This document shows positions 54,413 through 63,480 of a DNA stretch of 64,000 nucleotides, piece after piece. How positions within the stretch are numbered: the stretch's first letter is position 1; each line of letters begins with the position of its first letter. Origin of the DNA: Pedobacter polysacchareus (lineage in GTDB: Bacteria > Bacteroidota > Bacteroidia > Sphingobacteriales > Sphingobacteriaceae); contig NZ_JAHYSS010000005.1 in the NCBI RefSeq assembly GCF_019802255.1, positions 186,001-250,000 of the forward strand, read 5' to 3'. Under the pieces are notes generated by a model. It saw only the letters and a program-made list of their open reading frames with translations, was not told the origin of the DNA and did no database searches. The position numbers and the translations under genes are program-made.

Positions 54413-54433
54413 TTTACCCATTAACTGTACAAA

Positions 54434-56200
54434 ATGAAAAATATAAATCACGTAGCAGGTATTTTCATCTGCTTCATCCTGTTGTTCACAGGCTGCAAAA
54501 AAGAGATACTGGACTTAACCCCTCAGGATAAAATTACCGATGCACAATTTTGGAAGAGTAGCAGCGACCTGCAACTTTATGTGAATGGATTTTATAGTCG
54601 GATGCTTCCAACTTATAATGGGTTCAGCACCTTGGGTATTTATGGACTGGATGCCGATCAGGGTAGTGACAATATGATCCTGACGAGTGAATATAATAGG
54701 GCGATCAACGGCGAAAGGACGGTGCCCGCTACTGATGGGGGCTGGTCATGGTCAGAACTGAGGAACATCAATTACTTCCTTGCGAACTACAATAGGGTAC
54801 AGGCAGCGCCTGCTGCAGTGAATCCATTTGTTGGGGAAGCACTATTTTTCAGGGCCTGGTTTTATTTTGAAAAAATGAAGGCCTATGGAGATGTACCGTG
54901 GATCAATATTCCGCTTTCCGTAGCAGACCAGGACTTGATCTATGGTGCCCGCCTAAAAAGAAATATCATTGCTGATTCTATTTTAAATGATCTTGACCGG
55001 GCAATTGCTTTACTTCCTACCAAAGCACTTGCACAAGGACAACGTGTAAATAAAGAAATTGCTATGGCATTTCAATCCAGAATTGCCTTGTATGAAGGCA
55101 CCTGGGAAAAATACCATGCTGGAACTGTCTTTGGCGTAAATGGATCCGATGGTAAAAAGTATCTGGAAAAGGCCGCAGCGGTTTCGGAAGCTTTGATCAA
55201 TTCAAATGTTTATCAGTTAGACAATACCGGTGTTGATTTTGGCTACTGGAAATTATTCAACCAGACAGATTACAGCACCAGTAAAGAAATCATGTTCTGG
55301 CGAAAATATTCGATTACTGATAATCCTGCTTTCGGCAATAACTGGGTAATTACGATTAAGCGTGGAGGAGGAAGAGGGATCACAAAAAATTTAGTCGATG
55401 CTTACCTGTGTACGGACGGTCAGCCGATTTCCGGGAATAATTTGTATGGAGGAGACAATTCACTGCTGCAGGTAGTGGCCAATAGAGATCCGCGTTTGAA
55501 TCAGACCATTTGTACGCCGGATGGCAAACACACTTTGCTGCAAAGTCTGCCAGCTGAGATTTTTACCCTTCCAGGATTTACAGGGGCCATTTCTGATAAA
55601 ACAGCTACCGGTTATCAATCTTACAAAGGTTTAAATCCTGATCCCGTGATGCAGCAGAACATATCAAATATAGGATACACCGGTTTGATTTACTTCCGTT
55701 ATGCAGAAGTGCTGTTAAACTTTGCCGAAGCAAAGGCTGAACTTGGAACACTGACGCAAGCTGACATTGATAAAAGTATCAAAAAACTCCGCGACAGGGT
55801 GGGGATGCCAAACTTAACGATCACTGCGATACAGAATGACCCAAACTGGGGATTCCCGGAATTATCAGGGCTGATTAATGAAGTCAGGCGTGAACGTAGA
55901 GTAGAGCTGGCAGTTGAAGGCTTCCGTAAGGATGATATATTCAGATGGGCATCCGCAAATAAACTTTTGCTGGGCTGGAAACCTAAAGGAGCCAAGCGTG
56001 ATCAATGGAATGGGGCATTTCCTGCGGCTGTACTCAATGCTTATCCTGTGGATGCAAATGGTTATATCGAACTGTATCAAAATATAGGAGCGATGAGTTC
56101 TGGTTATAAATTCAACCTGAACAGGGATTATTTATCACCTGTTCCGCAAAATGAGCTCACTTTGAATCCTAAATTACTGCCGCAAAATCCAGGCTGGTAA
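54434..56200 (+). CDS. SusD/RagB outer-membrane glycan-binding lipoprotein
   Basis: 588 residues. The lipobox LLFTGC gives a lipidated cysteine at 21. SusD features are seen: LTPQDKITDAQFWKSSSDL, the TPR-like ALFFRAWFYFEKMKAYGDVP, LLNFAEAKAEL, EVRRERRVELAVEGFRKDDIFRW, and the C-terminal LSPVPQNELTLNP. It binds glycan at the surface and caps the SusC channel. It lies 21 bp after susC. Confidence 0.96.
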   Translation: MKNINHVAGIFICFILLFTGCKKEILDLTPQDKITDAQFWKSSSDLQLYVNGFYSRMLPTYNGFSTLGIYGLDADQGSDNMILTSEYNRAINGERTVPATDGGWSWSELRNINYFLANYNRVQAAPAAVNPFVGEALFFRAWFYFEKMKAYGDVPWINIPLSVADQDLIYGARLKRNIIADSILNDLDRAIALLPTKALAQGQRVNKEIAMAFQSRIALYEGTWEKYHAGTVFGVNGSDGKKYLEKAAAVSEALINSNVYQLDNTGVDFGYWKLFNQTDYSTSKEIMFWRKYSITDNPAFGNNWVITIKRGGGRGITKNLVDAYLCTDGQPISGNNLYGGDNSLLQVVANRDPRLNQTICTPDGKHTLLQSLPAEIFTLPGFTGAISDKTATGYQSYKGLNPDPVMQQNISNIGYTGLIYFRYAEVLLNFAEAKAELGTLTQADIDKSIKKLRDRVGMPNLTITAIQNDPNWGFPELSGLINEVRRERRVELAVEGFRKDDIFRWASANKLLLGWKPKGAKRDQWNGAFPAAVLNAYPVDANGYIELYQNIGAMSSGYKFNLNRDYLSPVPQNELTLNPKLLPQNPGW

Positions 56201-56214
56201 TCTTTCTTTTATCT

Positions 56215-56243
56215 GCAACAACCAGTCATCATCTGGTTGTTGC
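56215..56243 (+). promoter_or_regulatory. 11-bp intercistronic hairpin between SusD and GH29 genes
   Basis: GCAACAACCAG, 7-nt loop, CTGGTTGTTGC, then CTTTAACTT. The short T run makes partial termination likely, so the transporter pair would be expressed above the enzymes. It could also block 3'-end decay. Confidence 0.75.
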
Positions 56244-56259
56244 TTTAACTTGAAATTTC

Positions 56260-57660
56260 ATGAAGAATAAAATAAATTTTACAGGGATAAGACCACTTAT
56301 CGCCGTGCTGATGATGAGCATCTCTTTTGCACAGGCACAAATACTTCCTAAGCCAAATGCTCAGCAGCTCGCCTGGCAGAAGGCGGAGCTGGGGGTGGTA
56401 TTTCATTACGATCTGCATGTTTTTGATCCGTCAAAATATGCACAGACGGCTAACAGAATGACACCTGTACCGGATTATAATATTTTCAATCCGGTAAGTC
56501 TGGATGTGGAACAATGGGTAAGGTCGGCAAAAGATGCGGGTGCAAAGTTTGCCATTATTACGGCTACTCACGAAACCGGTTTTGCTTTATTTCAGTCCAA
56601 CGTAAATCCATATAGTTTGAAGGCTTTAAAATGGAAAGATGGCAAAGCAGATCTGGTAAAGGATTTTGTGGACGCTTGTCGGAAGCACGGATTAAAGCCA
56701 GGCATATACCTGGGAATTCGCTGGAACTCTTTTCTGGGAGTTCATGATTTTAAAGTCGATGGAACTGGAGAGATGCAAAAAAAGCGTCAGCAATACTATA
56801 ATGCAATGGCGGAGGGGATGCTGAAAGAAATTTGTACCAATTATGGCGATTTGTTTGAGATCTGGTTTGATGGTGGTGCCAGCGGCCCGGAAAAAGGAGC
56901 TCCGGATGTTTTGCCTATTGTAAAAAAATACCAGCCCAATTGCCTGTTTTATCACAATGATCAGCTGGCTGAAGCAAGGTGGGGAGGTTCAGAATCGGGG
57001 ACAGTAGGTTATCCATGCTGGTCTACTTTTACTTATCCATCCACTGGTTCAGGAGAAAGTACCTATAAAGGAATTTCAGCAAATAATTTTGCATTGTTGA
57101 AACATGGGGATGTCAACGGTAAGTATTGGATGCCAGCCATGGCAGACGCACCGCTTAGGGGATATAACGGCAGGCATGAATGGTTTTGGGAACCCAATGA
57201 TGAACAGCATATTTTTCCTTTGGATGATTTAGTGGATATGTATTATAAATCGGTAGGTCGAAATTCTACGCTCATCCTTGGGTTGACTCCAGATAACCGT
57301 GGATTATTACCTGAAGCAGATGTTAAACGTTTAAAGGAATTTGGAGCAGAAATTAAGCGCAGGTTCGAAAATCCAATTGCTGTAACCTCAGGGCGTAAAA
57401 AGGTCTTGCAATTAAATTTATCTAAAGCCACCACAATCAAACAGTTTGTGATTCAGGAAGAGATTGCAGAGGGACAACGCATCAGGAGTTTCAGTATCGA
57501 GTGCTTCTGGAATGGAAAATGGGAGAAATTGTTCGATGGCTCTTCGGTAGGAAATAAGTTTATTCATTTATTGGAAAAACCGATAACAGCGACCAAGGCC
57601 CGTTTAGTCATTAATGAAGCGCGTGGTGATTTTCAGATTAAGGAATTCGGAATTTATTAA
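56260..57660 (+). CDS. GH29 alpha-L-fucosidase, secreted
   Basis: 466 residues with a signal peptide (IAVLMMSISFAQAQ). The catalytic (beta/alpha)8 barrel has the N-terminal ELGVVFHYDLHVF, FAIITATHETGF, and FEIWFDGGASGPEKG with the likely nucleophile Asp. A C-terminal beta-sandwich of about 100 residues closes the protein. GH29 enzymes release alpha-linked L-fucose from glycans by a retaining mechanism. Its position with SusCD and a sulfatase suggests a sulfated or fucosylated polysaccharide; the substrate and bond are not known. Confidence 0.92.
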   Translation: MKNKINFTGIRPLIAVLMMSISFAQAQILPKPNAQQLAWQKAELGVVFHYDLHVFDPSKYAQTANRMTPVPDYNIFNPVSLDVEQWVRSAKDAGAKFAIITATHETGFALFQSNVNPYSLKALKWKDGKADLVKDFVDACRKHGLKPGIYLGIRWNSFLGVHDFKVDGTGEMQKKRQQYYNAMAEGMLKEICTNYGDLFEIWFDGGASGPEKGAPDVLPIVKKYQPNCLFYHNDQLAEARWGGSESGTVGYPCWSTFTYPSTGSGESTYKGISANNFALLKHGDVNGKYWMPAMADAPLRGYNGRHEWFWEPNDEQHIFPLDDLVDMYYKSVGRNSTLILGLTPDNRGLLPEADVKRLKEFGAEIKRRFENPIAVTSGRKKVLQLNLSKATTIKQFVIQEEIAEGQRIRSFSIECFWNGKWEKLFDGSSVGNKFIHLLEKPITATKARLVINEARGDFQIKEFGIY

Positions 57661-57675
57661 TTAAGTAAAATAGAT

Positions 57676-59220
57676 ATGAAGTGTTTTTTTAGAAAACTAG
57701 GTTTAATATTATTAATAGTCATCGCAGGTCATCATCGTATTTATGCCCAGGAAAAGCCCAATATTATTTTTTTTCTGGTAGATGACATGGGATGGCAGGA
57801 TACCTCGGTTCCTTTCTGGGATAAAAGAACCCCTGCAAATCAGAAGTTTCATACGCCAAATATGGAAAAGTTGGCTGCAAGTGGTGTGAAGTTTACCCAG
57901 GCTTATGCGAATTCCATCTGCACACCATCCAGGGTAAGCCTGCTATCAGGAACCAATGTGGCCAGACATAGGGTCACTAACTGGACCATGTTTAAAGATC
58001 AGTCGACCGATGTAGCAAATGACAGTGTATTACTGGCGCCGCAATGGAATGTAAATGGATTGAGCCCGAATAAAGAAACGGCGAATGCTTTGTTTGTTAC
58101 TCCATTGCCTCAATTACTAAAAGACAATGGATATTATACTATTCAATGTGGCAAGGCTCATTTTGGCGCCGATCAAACGCCCGGGGCTAATCCTCTAAAC
58201 CTTGGTTTTGATAAAAACATTGCGGGTAGTGCTGCGGGTAATCCAGCTTCCTTTCTTTCCGAAGAAAATTATGGTAATATCAAAGGCAAGACTAATTTAA
58301 GGGCTGTTCCTGGCTTACAAAAATATTGGGGAACTGGTACTTTTTTAACTGAAGCCCTCACTCGTGAGGCTCTACTGGCCTTGGATACAGCCAGGATGAA
58401 GCAACAGCCTTTCTTCTTATACATGTCTCATTTTGCGGTTCATCTTCCTTTTGATGCAGATCAACGTTTCCTGGAGCGGTATACTAAAATGGGTTTAACG
58501 CAGCAGGAAGCAGCTTATGCCACCTTAGTGGAAGGGATGGATAAAAGTTTGGGAGACCTGATGGGCTATCTGGATGAAAATCATCTTGCGAAAAATACAA
58601 TTATTGTATTCATGTCAGACAATGGTGGTTTTTCCCGTGCTCCGAGGATGGGAAAAATAGATACCCAGAATTTACCCTTGCGAGCTGGAAAAGGATCTTT
58701 ATATGAGGGAGGGATTCGTGAGCCGATGATGATCAGGTGGCCTGGGGTTACCAAGGCAAACACGAGTAATGATCAGTATGTGGTGATTGAAGATTTTTAT
58801 CCGACTTTACTGGAGATGGCTGGGATCAAGAAGTATAAAACTGTGCAGACGATAGATGGTCAGAGTATGGTTCCATTTATAAAAGGAAAACGGGATCAGG
58901 AAAAAGTACTGATTTGGAACTTCCCCAATAAATGGACGGCCAGTAGAGATGATGAAAATGTGAGCTGGCTGACTGCGATCAGACAAGGAGACTGGAAGCT
59001 GATTTATTTCCAGAAATTTGGCAGACTAGAGCTGTATAATATTAAACAAGACATAGGGGAGGAGTATGATTTGTCTAAGAAGTATCCGAAAAGAGTTAGA
59101 GCTTTAGCTGATTTATTAACGAAGAAGATGAAGGAGAGTGGCGCCCAGTTGCCAACTTTTAAGAAAACTGGTCTCCGCGTTCCTTTTCCGAATGAATTAT
59201 TAGGAAATAGATCTATTTAG
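57676..59220 (+). CDS. Sulfatase, S1 family, secreted
   Basis: 514 residues with a signal peptide (LILLIVIAGHHRIYAQ). The active-site motif SICTPSRVSLLSG has the cysteine (about 82) that maturases turn into formylglycine. Metal ligands are in FFLVDDMGWQD and FMSDNGGF. It would remove sulfate esters from a carbohydrate in the periplasm or outside. It lies 15 bp after the GH29 gene and is the last gene of the locus. An anaerobic or FGE-type maturase is needed; none is in the window. Confidence 0.94.
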   Translation: MKCFFRKLGLILLIVIAGHHRIYAQEKPNIIFFLVDDMGWQDTSVPFWDKRTPANQKFHTPNMEKLAASGVKFTQAYANSICTPSRVSLLSGTNVARHRVTNWTMFKDQSTDVANDSVLLAPQWNVNGLSPNKETANALFVTPLPQLLKDNGYYTIQCGKAHFGADQTPGANPLNLGFDKNIAGSAAGNPASFLSEENYGNIKGKTNLRAVPGLQKYWGTGTFLTEALTREALLALDTARMKQQPFFLYMSHFAVHLPFDADQRFLERYTKMGLTQQEAAYATLVEGMDKSLGDLMGYLDENHLAKNTIIVFMSDNGGFSRAPRMGKIDTQNLPLRAGKGSLYEGGIREPMMIRWPGVTKANTSNDQYVVIEDFYPTLLEMAGIKKYKTVQTIDGQSMVPFIKGKRDQEKVLIWNFPNKWTASRDDENVSWLTAIRQGDWKLIYFQKFGRLELYNIKQDIGEEYDLSKKYPKRVRALADLLTKKMKESGAQLPTFKKTGLRVPFPNELLGNRSI

Positions 59221-59330
59221 AGAGTTTTTGATTTAAATTCTACATCTGAGAATTGACTACAATAATCCAAGGACTGGCTACATTCTGCTAGATGTCAATA
59301 CCCAACTTTGTATAATTAAATATTATAATA

Positions 59331-60182
59331 ATGACAAAGGAAACACAGCAAGCAGGAAAAGTATGGTTTGTGACTGGCGCGTCCAAAGGATTAGGCGCTG
59401 ATCTTATTCAGCGATTATTATCAGAGGGGTATCGGGTAGCAGCGACTTCAAGAAAAAAACAGGCTTTAATTAACCTTGTTGGTGAACAGGAGAACTTTCT
59501 TCCATTAACGATGGATGTTACCAGCAATGAGGATGTCAAAAGGGCAATAAAGGAGGTCATTGAACGGTTCGGTCGCATTGATGTTGTCGTAAACAATGCA
59601 GGTTACAGTCAGATTGGGGCTATTGAGGAATTAACGGCAGAAGAAGTGCAAAAGAATTTTGATGTCAATGTTTTCGGACCGTTACATGTAATACGGAACG
59701 TAGCTCCTTATCTGAGGGATCAGCGCTCCGGGCATATTATTAATATTGCTTCAATTGGCGGTTTCGTAGGGGATTTTCCAGGATTTGGTATTTACTGTTC
59801 TACTAAATTTGCTATGGCTGGCTATACCGAAGCCCTGGCTGTAGAAATGAAACCGTTTGGCATTCATACCACCTTGGTTTATCCAGGTTATTTTCGGACG
59901 AACTTCCTGGATAAAGATTCCGCAATGGTGCCCGCCCATCCGATTGGGGCTTATGCTAATGCAAGAGCAGGTGAAGCGCAACACCTAAATGAGATCAATG
60001 GGAACCAGCCTAATGATCCGAAGAAAGCGGCGACAGTTTTTATAGAACTCAGTAAACAAGTACAGCCCCCTGTGCATTTCTTTATGGGGATTGGTACATC
60101 TGAATTTGTGAAGAATAAGATTGGGGTTATTGAAAAAGCACTGATGGATCATTTAGAACTTGGAGAATCAACCGGTATTTAA
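59331..60182 (+). CDS. Short-chain dehydrogenase/reductase (classical SDR)
   Basis: 283 residues. TGASKGLGADLIQRLL binds the cofactor, NNAGYSQIGAIEE is the NAG motif, and the catalytic Ser-Tyr-Lys set is in IINIASIGGFVGD and YCSTKFAMAG. It oxidises or reduces an alcohol/carbonyl; the substrate is not predictable. It has no signal peptide. The AraC regulator 127 bp downstream on the same strand likely controls it. Confidence 0.92.
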   Translation: MTKETQQAGKVWFVTGASKGLGADLIQRLLSEGYRVAATSRKKQALINLVGEQENFLPLTMDVTSNEDVKRAIKEVIERFGRIDVVVNNAGYSQIGAIEELTAEEVQKNFDVNVFGPLHVIRNVAPYLRDQRSGHIINIASIGGFVGDFPGFGIYCSTKFAMAGYTEALAVEMKPFGIHTTLVYPGYFRTNFLDKDSAMVPAHPIGAYANARAGEAQHLNEINGNQPNDPKKAATVFIELSKQVQPPVHFFMGIGTSEFVKNKIGVIEKALMDHLELGESTGI

Positions 60183-60223
60183 TCATCATGCGAAGTATGA
60201 TTGCAAAAACGGTTGGATACCTC

Positions 60224-60274
60224 AGCGTGTGGGTAATGGGGGTTGGCTATTTCCGCCATGAACCATTACCCGCT
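60224..60274 (+). terminator. Long hairpin between the SDR and AraC genes
   Basis: GGGTAATGG (60231-60239) pairs with CCATTACCC (60263-60271), extended by AGC/GCT. No T run follows, so this is a possible terminator or regulatory fold. Confidence 0.5.
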
Positions 60275-60308
60275 AATCTTGTACAAAGAAAATTTAGTAC
60301 CTTAGTTT

Positions 60309-61223
60309 ATGGGTAAAACATTCCGCTTCCACTCACTACATGACCTACATTCCTACTATGGTTTGCCGGATCCGGAGCATCCGCTCATTAGTCTGGTGGA
60401 TTACAGTAAGGTAAACTATCCTGACGGTGTTTCGAATCTGAAATGGATGCAGGATTTCTATATCTTAGCCCTGAAGCGGGATGTTCATGCTAAGTTCAAT
60501 TATGGCCAGCAACCTTATGATTTTAATTCTGGGGTATTATCATTCTTTGCTCCTCAGCAGCTGCTGCAAGTCGAGATCAACCTGGATGTAAGCGTAAGGC
60601 AATCAGGATGGCTGTTGTTGCTGCATCCCGATTTTTTGTGGAATACGCCGCTGGCTGAACAAATCAAAAAATATGATTTCTTTCAATATAAGGTTAATGA
60701 AGCGCTCTTCCTTTCTGAAAAAGAGGAAACTGTGGTGGCAAAGATATTTCAAAATATAGAAAAGGAATACCAGTCTAATATGGATAAGTTCAGCCAATCG
60801 CTGATTATCAATCAACTGGAATACCTGATGATTCACGCAGACCGCTTTTATCATCGGCAGTTCCTGACTCGCAAAATCACCAGTCATCAGGTTTTACACA
60901 GACTGGAATCGCTGCTAAACAGTTATTTTACAGAGGAGAGGTTAGTTGTTGAAGGCCTTCCTACGGTACAATTTGTAGCTGATGAATTAAACATCTCCGC
61001 CAATTATTTAAGTACCTTACTGAAAATTCTAACCGGGCAGAGCACCCAGCAATTCATACATGATAAACTGATTGAGAAGGCAAAAGAAAAGCTGTCATCG
61101 ACCAATCTATCCGTATCGGAGATTGCTTATTATCTCGGTTTTGAACACTCGCAGTCATTCAGTAAATTATTCAAAACTAAAACCAATCAGACACCGCTGG
61201 AATTCCGTGCTCCCTTCAATTAA
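60309..61223 (+). CDS. AraC-family transcriptional regulator
   Basis: 304 residues. The C-terminal 100 residues have two HTHs: TVQFVADELNISANYLSTLL and VSEIAYYLGFEHSQSFSKLF, with the closing TPLEFR. The N-terminus (FHSLHDLHSYYGLPDPEHP) is of the type found in Bacteroidota AraC proteins that regulate an adjacent SDR gene. The effector is unknown. Confidence 0.94.
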   Translation: MGKTFRFHSLHDLHSYYGLPDPEHPLISLVDYSKVNYPDGVSNLKWMQDFYILALKRDVHAKFNYGQQPYDFNSGVLSFFAPQQLLQVEINLDVSVRQSGWLLLLHPDFLWNTPLAEQIKKYDFFQYKVNEALFLSEKEETVVAKIFQNIEKEYQSNMDKFSQSLIINQLEYLMIHADRFYHRQFLTRKITSHQVLHRLESLLNSYFTEERLVVEGLPTVQFVADELNISANYLSTLLKILTGQSTQQFIHDKLIEKAKEKLSSTNLSVSEIAYYLGFEHSQSFSKLFKTKTNQTPLEFRAPFN

Positions 61224-61473
61224 TGGAAGGTGAATGCAGGTCTTGCCTATTTTGCATATTGCTTTTTTATCATTTTCTTTAAAAAACCTGTTAATGAGAT
61301 TGTAAATCAATGTTTTATTTTCTCAAAAAACATATTCTTAACCTTGTCAGAATATATATAAAAGCCTGTAATGTTTTTTTGTTTGTCGCGGGCAAACCGA
61401 ATTCCCCCCAAATTCCTGGCACTACTTAGGAACATGTCTTTTTGAATAGGACTGAGACTAATTATGGGTTGAT

Positions 61474-61866
61474 CTAATCGATTGTTGCTTTTGGCCAGTT
61501 ACTTTTTATGGCTTCGGCCCTATGCAGCATTCCCCAATCAATCATCGAGTCGATAACACTGGTGATACTCTTACCAGACTCAGTCAGTATGTATTCTATT
61601 AATACAGGGGTTTGATCGTATACTTTTCGCTCAACAATGCCATTAATTTCCAATTCTTTCAGTTCTTTTGATAACATCCTGGGTGTTATTTTATCGATGT
61701 TGTCTTGTAGATCTTTGAAGCGTGTTTTTCCATGCAAAAGCGAAGCAATTATAGGCAGTTTCCATTTGCCATTCATCACATTTAAAGTGTCCGTTAAGGC
61801 CATTACATAATGCTTTGGGCACTGCTGTACTTTATCTCTATCTAATAATTCCTTGAAATCACTCAT
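61474..61866 (-). CDS. HxlR-family regulator, QorR-like
   Basis: 130 residues. The winged HTH has the typical NGKWKLPIIASLLHGKTRFKD-like core (here NVMNGKWKLPIIASLL) and ITPRMLSKELKELEINGI. There is one cysteine in the whole protein, at residue 16 (VQQCPKHY), the place used as redox switch by QorR-type HxlR proteins. It diverges from a QorB-like reductase gene, the same arrangement as E. coli ytfH/ytfG. Confidence 0.94.
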   Translation of the reverse strand: MSDFKELLDRDKVQQCPKHYVMALTDTLNVMNGKWKLPIIASLLHGKTRFKDLQDNIDKITPRMLSKELKELEINGIVERKVYDQTPVLIEYILTESGKSITSVIDSMIDWGMLHRAEAIKSNWPKATID

Positions 61867-61881
61867 ATTATTGTCTTATTC

Positions 61882-61952
61882 TTAGTATACAAATGTATAG
61901 TGCTAATCTTTAGTAACAAAGTATACTTAGTATATTAATATCGCTAGGTTTG
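61882..61952. promoter_or_regulatory. Divergent promoters and operator-like repeats of the HxlR and QorB-like genes
   Basis: The HxlR -7 box is TACATTTG on the minus strand (61890-61897); the reductase -7 box is TAGGTTTG (61945-61952). TTAGTATAC (61882-61890) touches the first, and AGTATACTTAGTATA (61920-61934) overlaps the -33 zone of the second. One dimeric regulator could repress both promoters. Confidence 0.65.
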
Positions 61953-61974
61953 AATTATAATTAAAACATAAGAT

Positions 61975-62850
61975 ATGATTTTAGTAACCGGTGCAACAGG
62001 TCAGTTTGGCTCAAAAGCCATTGACCATTTATTAAAAAAAGGGGTTAAACCATCTGAAATTTCCGCTTTAGTAAGGGATGCAGCAAATGCAGATCATCTT
62101 AAAAGTAAAGGAATTGAAGTAAGAGTTGGGGATTACACAGACTATGATTCATTAGTTGAAGCATTTCAGGGAGTAGAAAAGCTATTATTGGTTTCTAGTA
62201 ACGATAGACAAGCGGTCGAAAACAGGACTGCGCATCATATAAACGCCATAAAGGCTGCGAAATCTGCCAATGTTAAACATATTGTTTATACCTCTTTTGT
62301 GAGGAAATCAAATTTTGAGGATTCGGCTATAGCAGCATTCCAAGATGCTCATGCACAAACAGAAGCCTACCTAATCGCTAGCGGTCTTAATTATACTATT
62401 CTTCAAAATGGGATTTATCTGGAAATGATACCCGTTTTTGCCGGAGAAAAAGTAGGGGAGACTGGTGTCATATTGTTTCCCGCAGCTGATGGAAAAGCAA
62501 GTTATGTGCTACGCGAAGAGCTGGCAGAAGCAGCTGCAGAGGTATTAACTACCGAAGGACATGAAAAACAAATTTATAGTTTAACTAATTTAGCTTCCGT
62601 TTCTTTTAAGGAGATCGCTAAGGCCATAGCGGATCATTTGGGAAAAGAGGTTGATTATCAGTCGTTATCAGTGGAGGCGTTTGAAGACAGAATGAAACAG
62701 TTTGACGTGCCAGACTTGTATATTGGTATGTTTACCATGTGGGCAACCGCGCAGGCAGAAGGTGCAATGGATGTAGTGGACGATACGTTAGCAAGATTCT
62801 TAGGTAGAAAACCTACAACTATGCCTCAATTTATTGCTCAGATCTATTAG
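61975..62850 (+). CDS. NmrA/QorB-like NAD(P)-binding reductase
   Basis: 291 residues, an atypical SDR. MILVTGATGQFGSKAIDHL binds the cofactor; the region YTSFVRKSNF and the substrate side around LNYTILQNGIYLEMIPVF resemble NAD(P)H:quinone oxidoreductase 2 (QorB/YtfG) and NmrA proteins. It is likely to reduce quinones or related electrophiles in the cytoplasm and to be controlled by the divergent HxlR regulator. Confidence 0.92.
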   Translation: MILVTGATGQFGSKAIDHLLKKGVKPSEISALVRDAANADHLKSKGIEVRVGDYTDYDSLVEAFQGVEKLLLVSSNDRQAVENRTAHHINAIKAAKSANVKHIVYTSFVRKSNFEDSAIAAFQDAHAQTEAYLIASGLNYTILQNGIYLEMIPVFAGEKVGETGVILFPAADGKASYVLREELAEAAAEVLTTEGHEKQIYSLTNLASVSFKEIAKAIADHLGKEVDYQSLSVEAFEDRMKQFDVPDLYIGMFTMWATAQAEGAMDVVDDTLARFLGRKPTTMPQFIAQIY

Positions 62851-62912
62851 GCTGCTATGGCTCGATCGTACTTATTTTAAACTGAATTCGTTGTCCTGTA
62901 AATTCTCTTTTG

Positions 62913-63364
62913 TCAATTGATGATTTTGATATAGGTTTCTTTGATGCCGTCTTGAAGCAATTTAATTTCATTCTTTTCAGTAGAAAAACTAAGTGTAATG
63001 TTTTCATGTTTAAAAATATTATTGCCCAGATAATCAAAGGGTACATAGATTTGACCTGCTTTCGAATGTTGAAATACTAAACTTTGCCCATTAGAAGAAA
63101 TGGTTACGGTGTATTTTTTATTCTCGTCTAAATATGTGCCCTTTAATTTATACTGGCTGGATGATTGGAGAAATTGACGTTTCCGTTTTTCACATACTTG
63201 TTTTGAGTATTGTAGGAGCTTACCTCGTTTTTTTTAACCTCTACTTTAAAGGTATAATAGGTGTTTTTCAGCAGTAGGGGTTTGCATATTTTTTGTGTTT
63301 GGCCAAGCGCATAATGGCTGAGCATAAAAAGGAACAGGGTATTTAAAAGGATCTTCATTTCCAT
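62913..63364 (-). pseudogene. Small secreted-protein gene split by a frameshift
   Basis: The first frame (ATG 63364) encodes a signal peptide (ILLNTLFLFMLSHYALGQ) and then KICKPLLLKNTYYTFKVEVK, and stops at 63143. A second frame is open from there to the TGA at 62913 (RQFLQSSSQYKLKGTYLDEN, then KKYTVTISSNGQSLVF). One lost base in the GGAAACGTC stretch (about 63176-63184) joins them into about 150 residues of beta-rich secreted protein. It may be a true pseudogene or a sequencing error; no known family is recognised. Confidence 0.75.
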
Positions 63365-63450
63365 GGGTTTGTTTAATGAAGAGACACCCTTTAATTTTAT
63401 AAGTTGCAGGTAATTTAATACGGCTGCCTTTTAATCCGATCTCTTTCTCT

Positions 63451-63458
63451 TACCTTTG
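63451..63458 (+). promoter_or_regulatory. Promoter -7 box of the ABC-F gene
   Basis: TACCTTTG, an exact TAnnTTTG match; initiation near 63462 leaves a leader of about 19 nt before the GTG. Confidence 0.65.
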
Positions 63459-63480
63459 CAAATATTCAATATTCCATACT

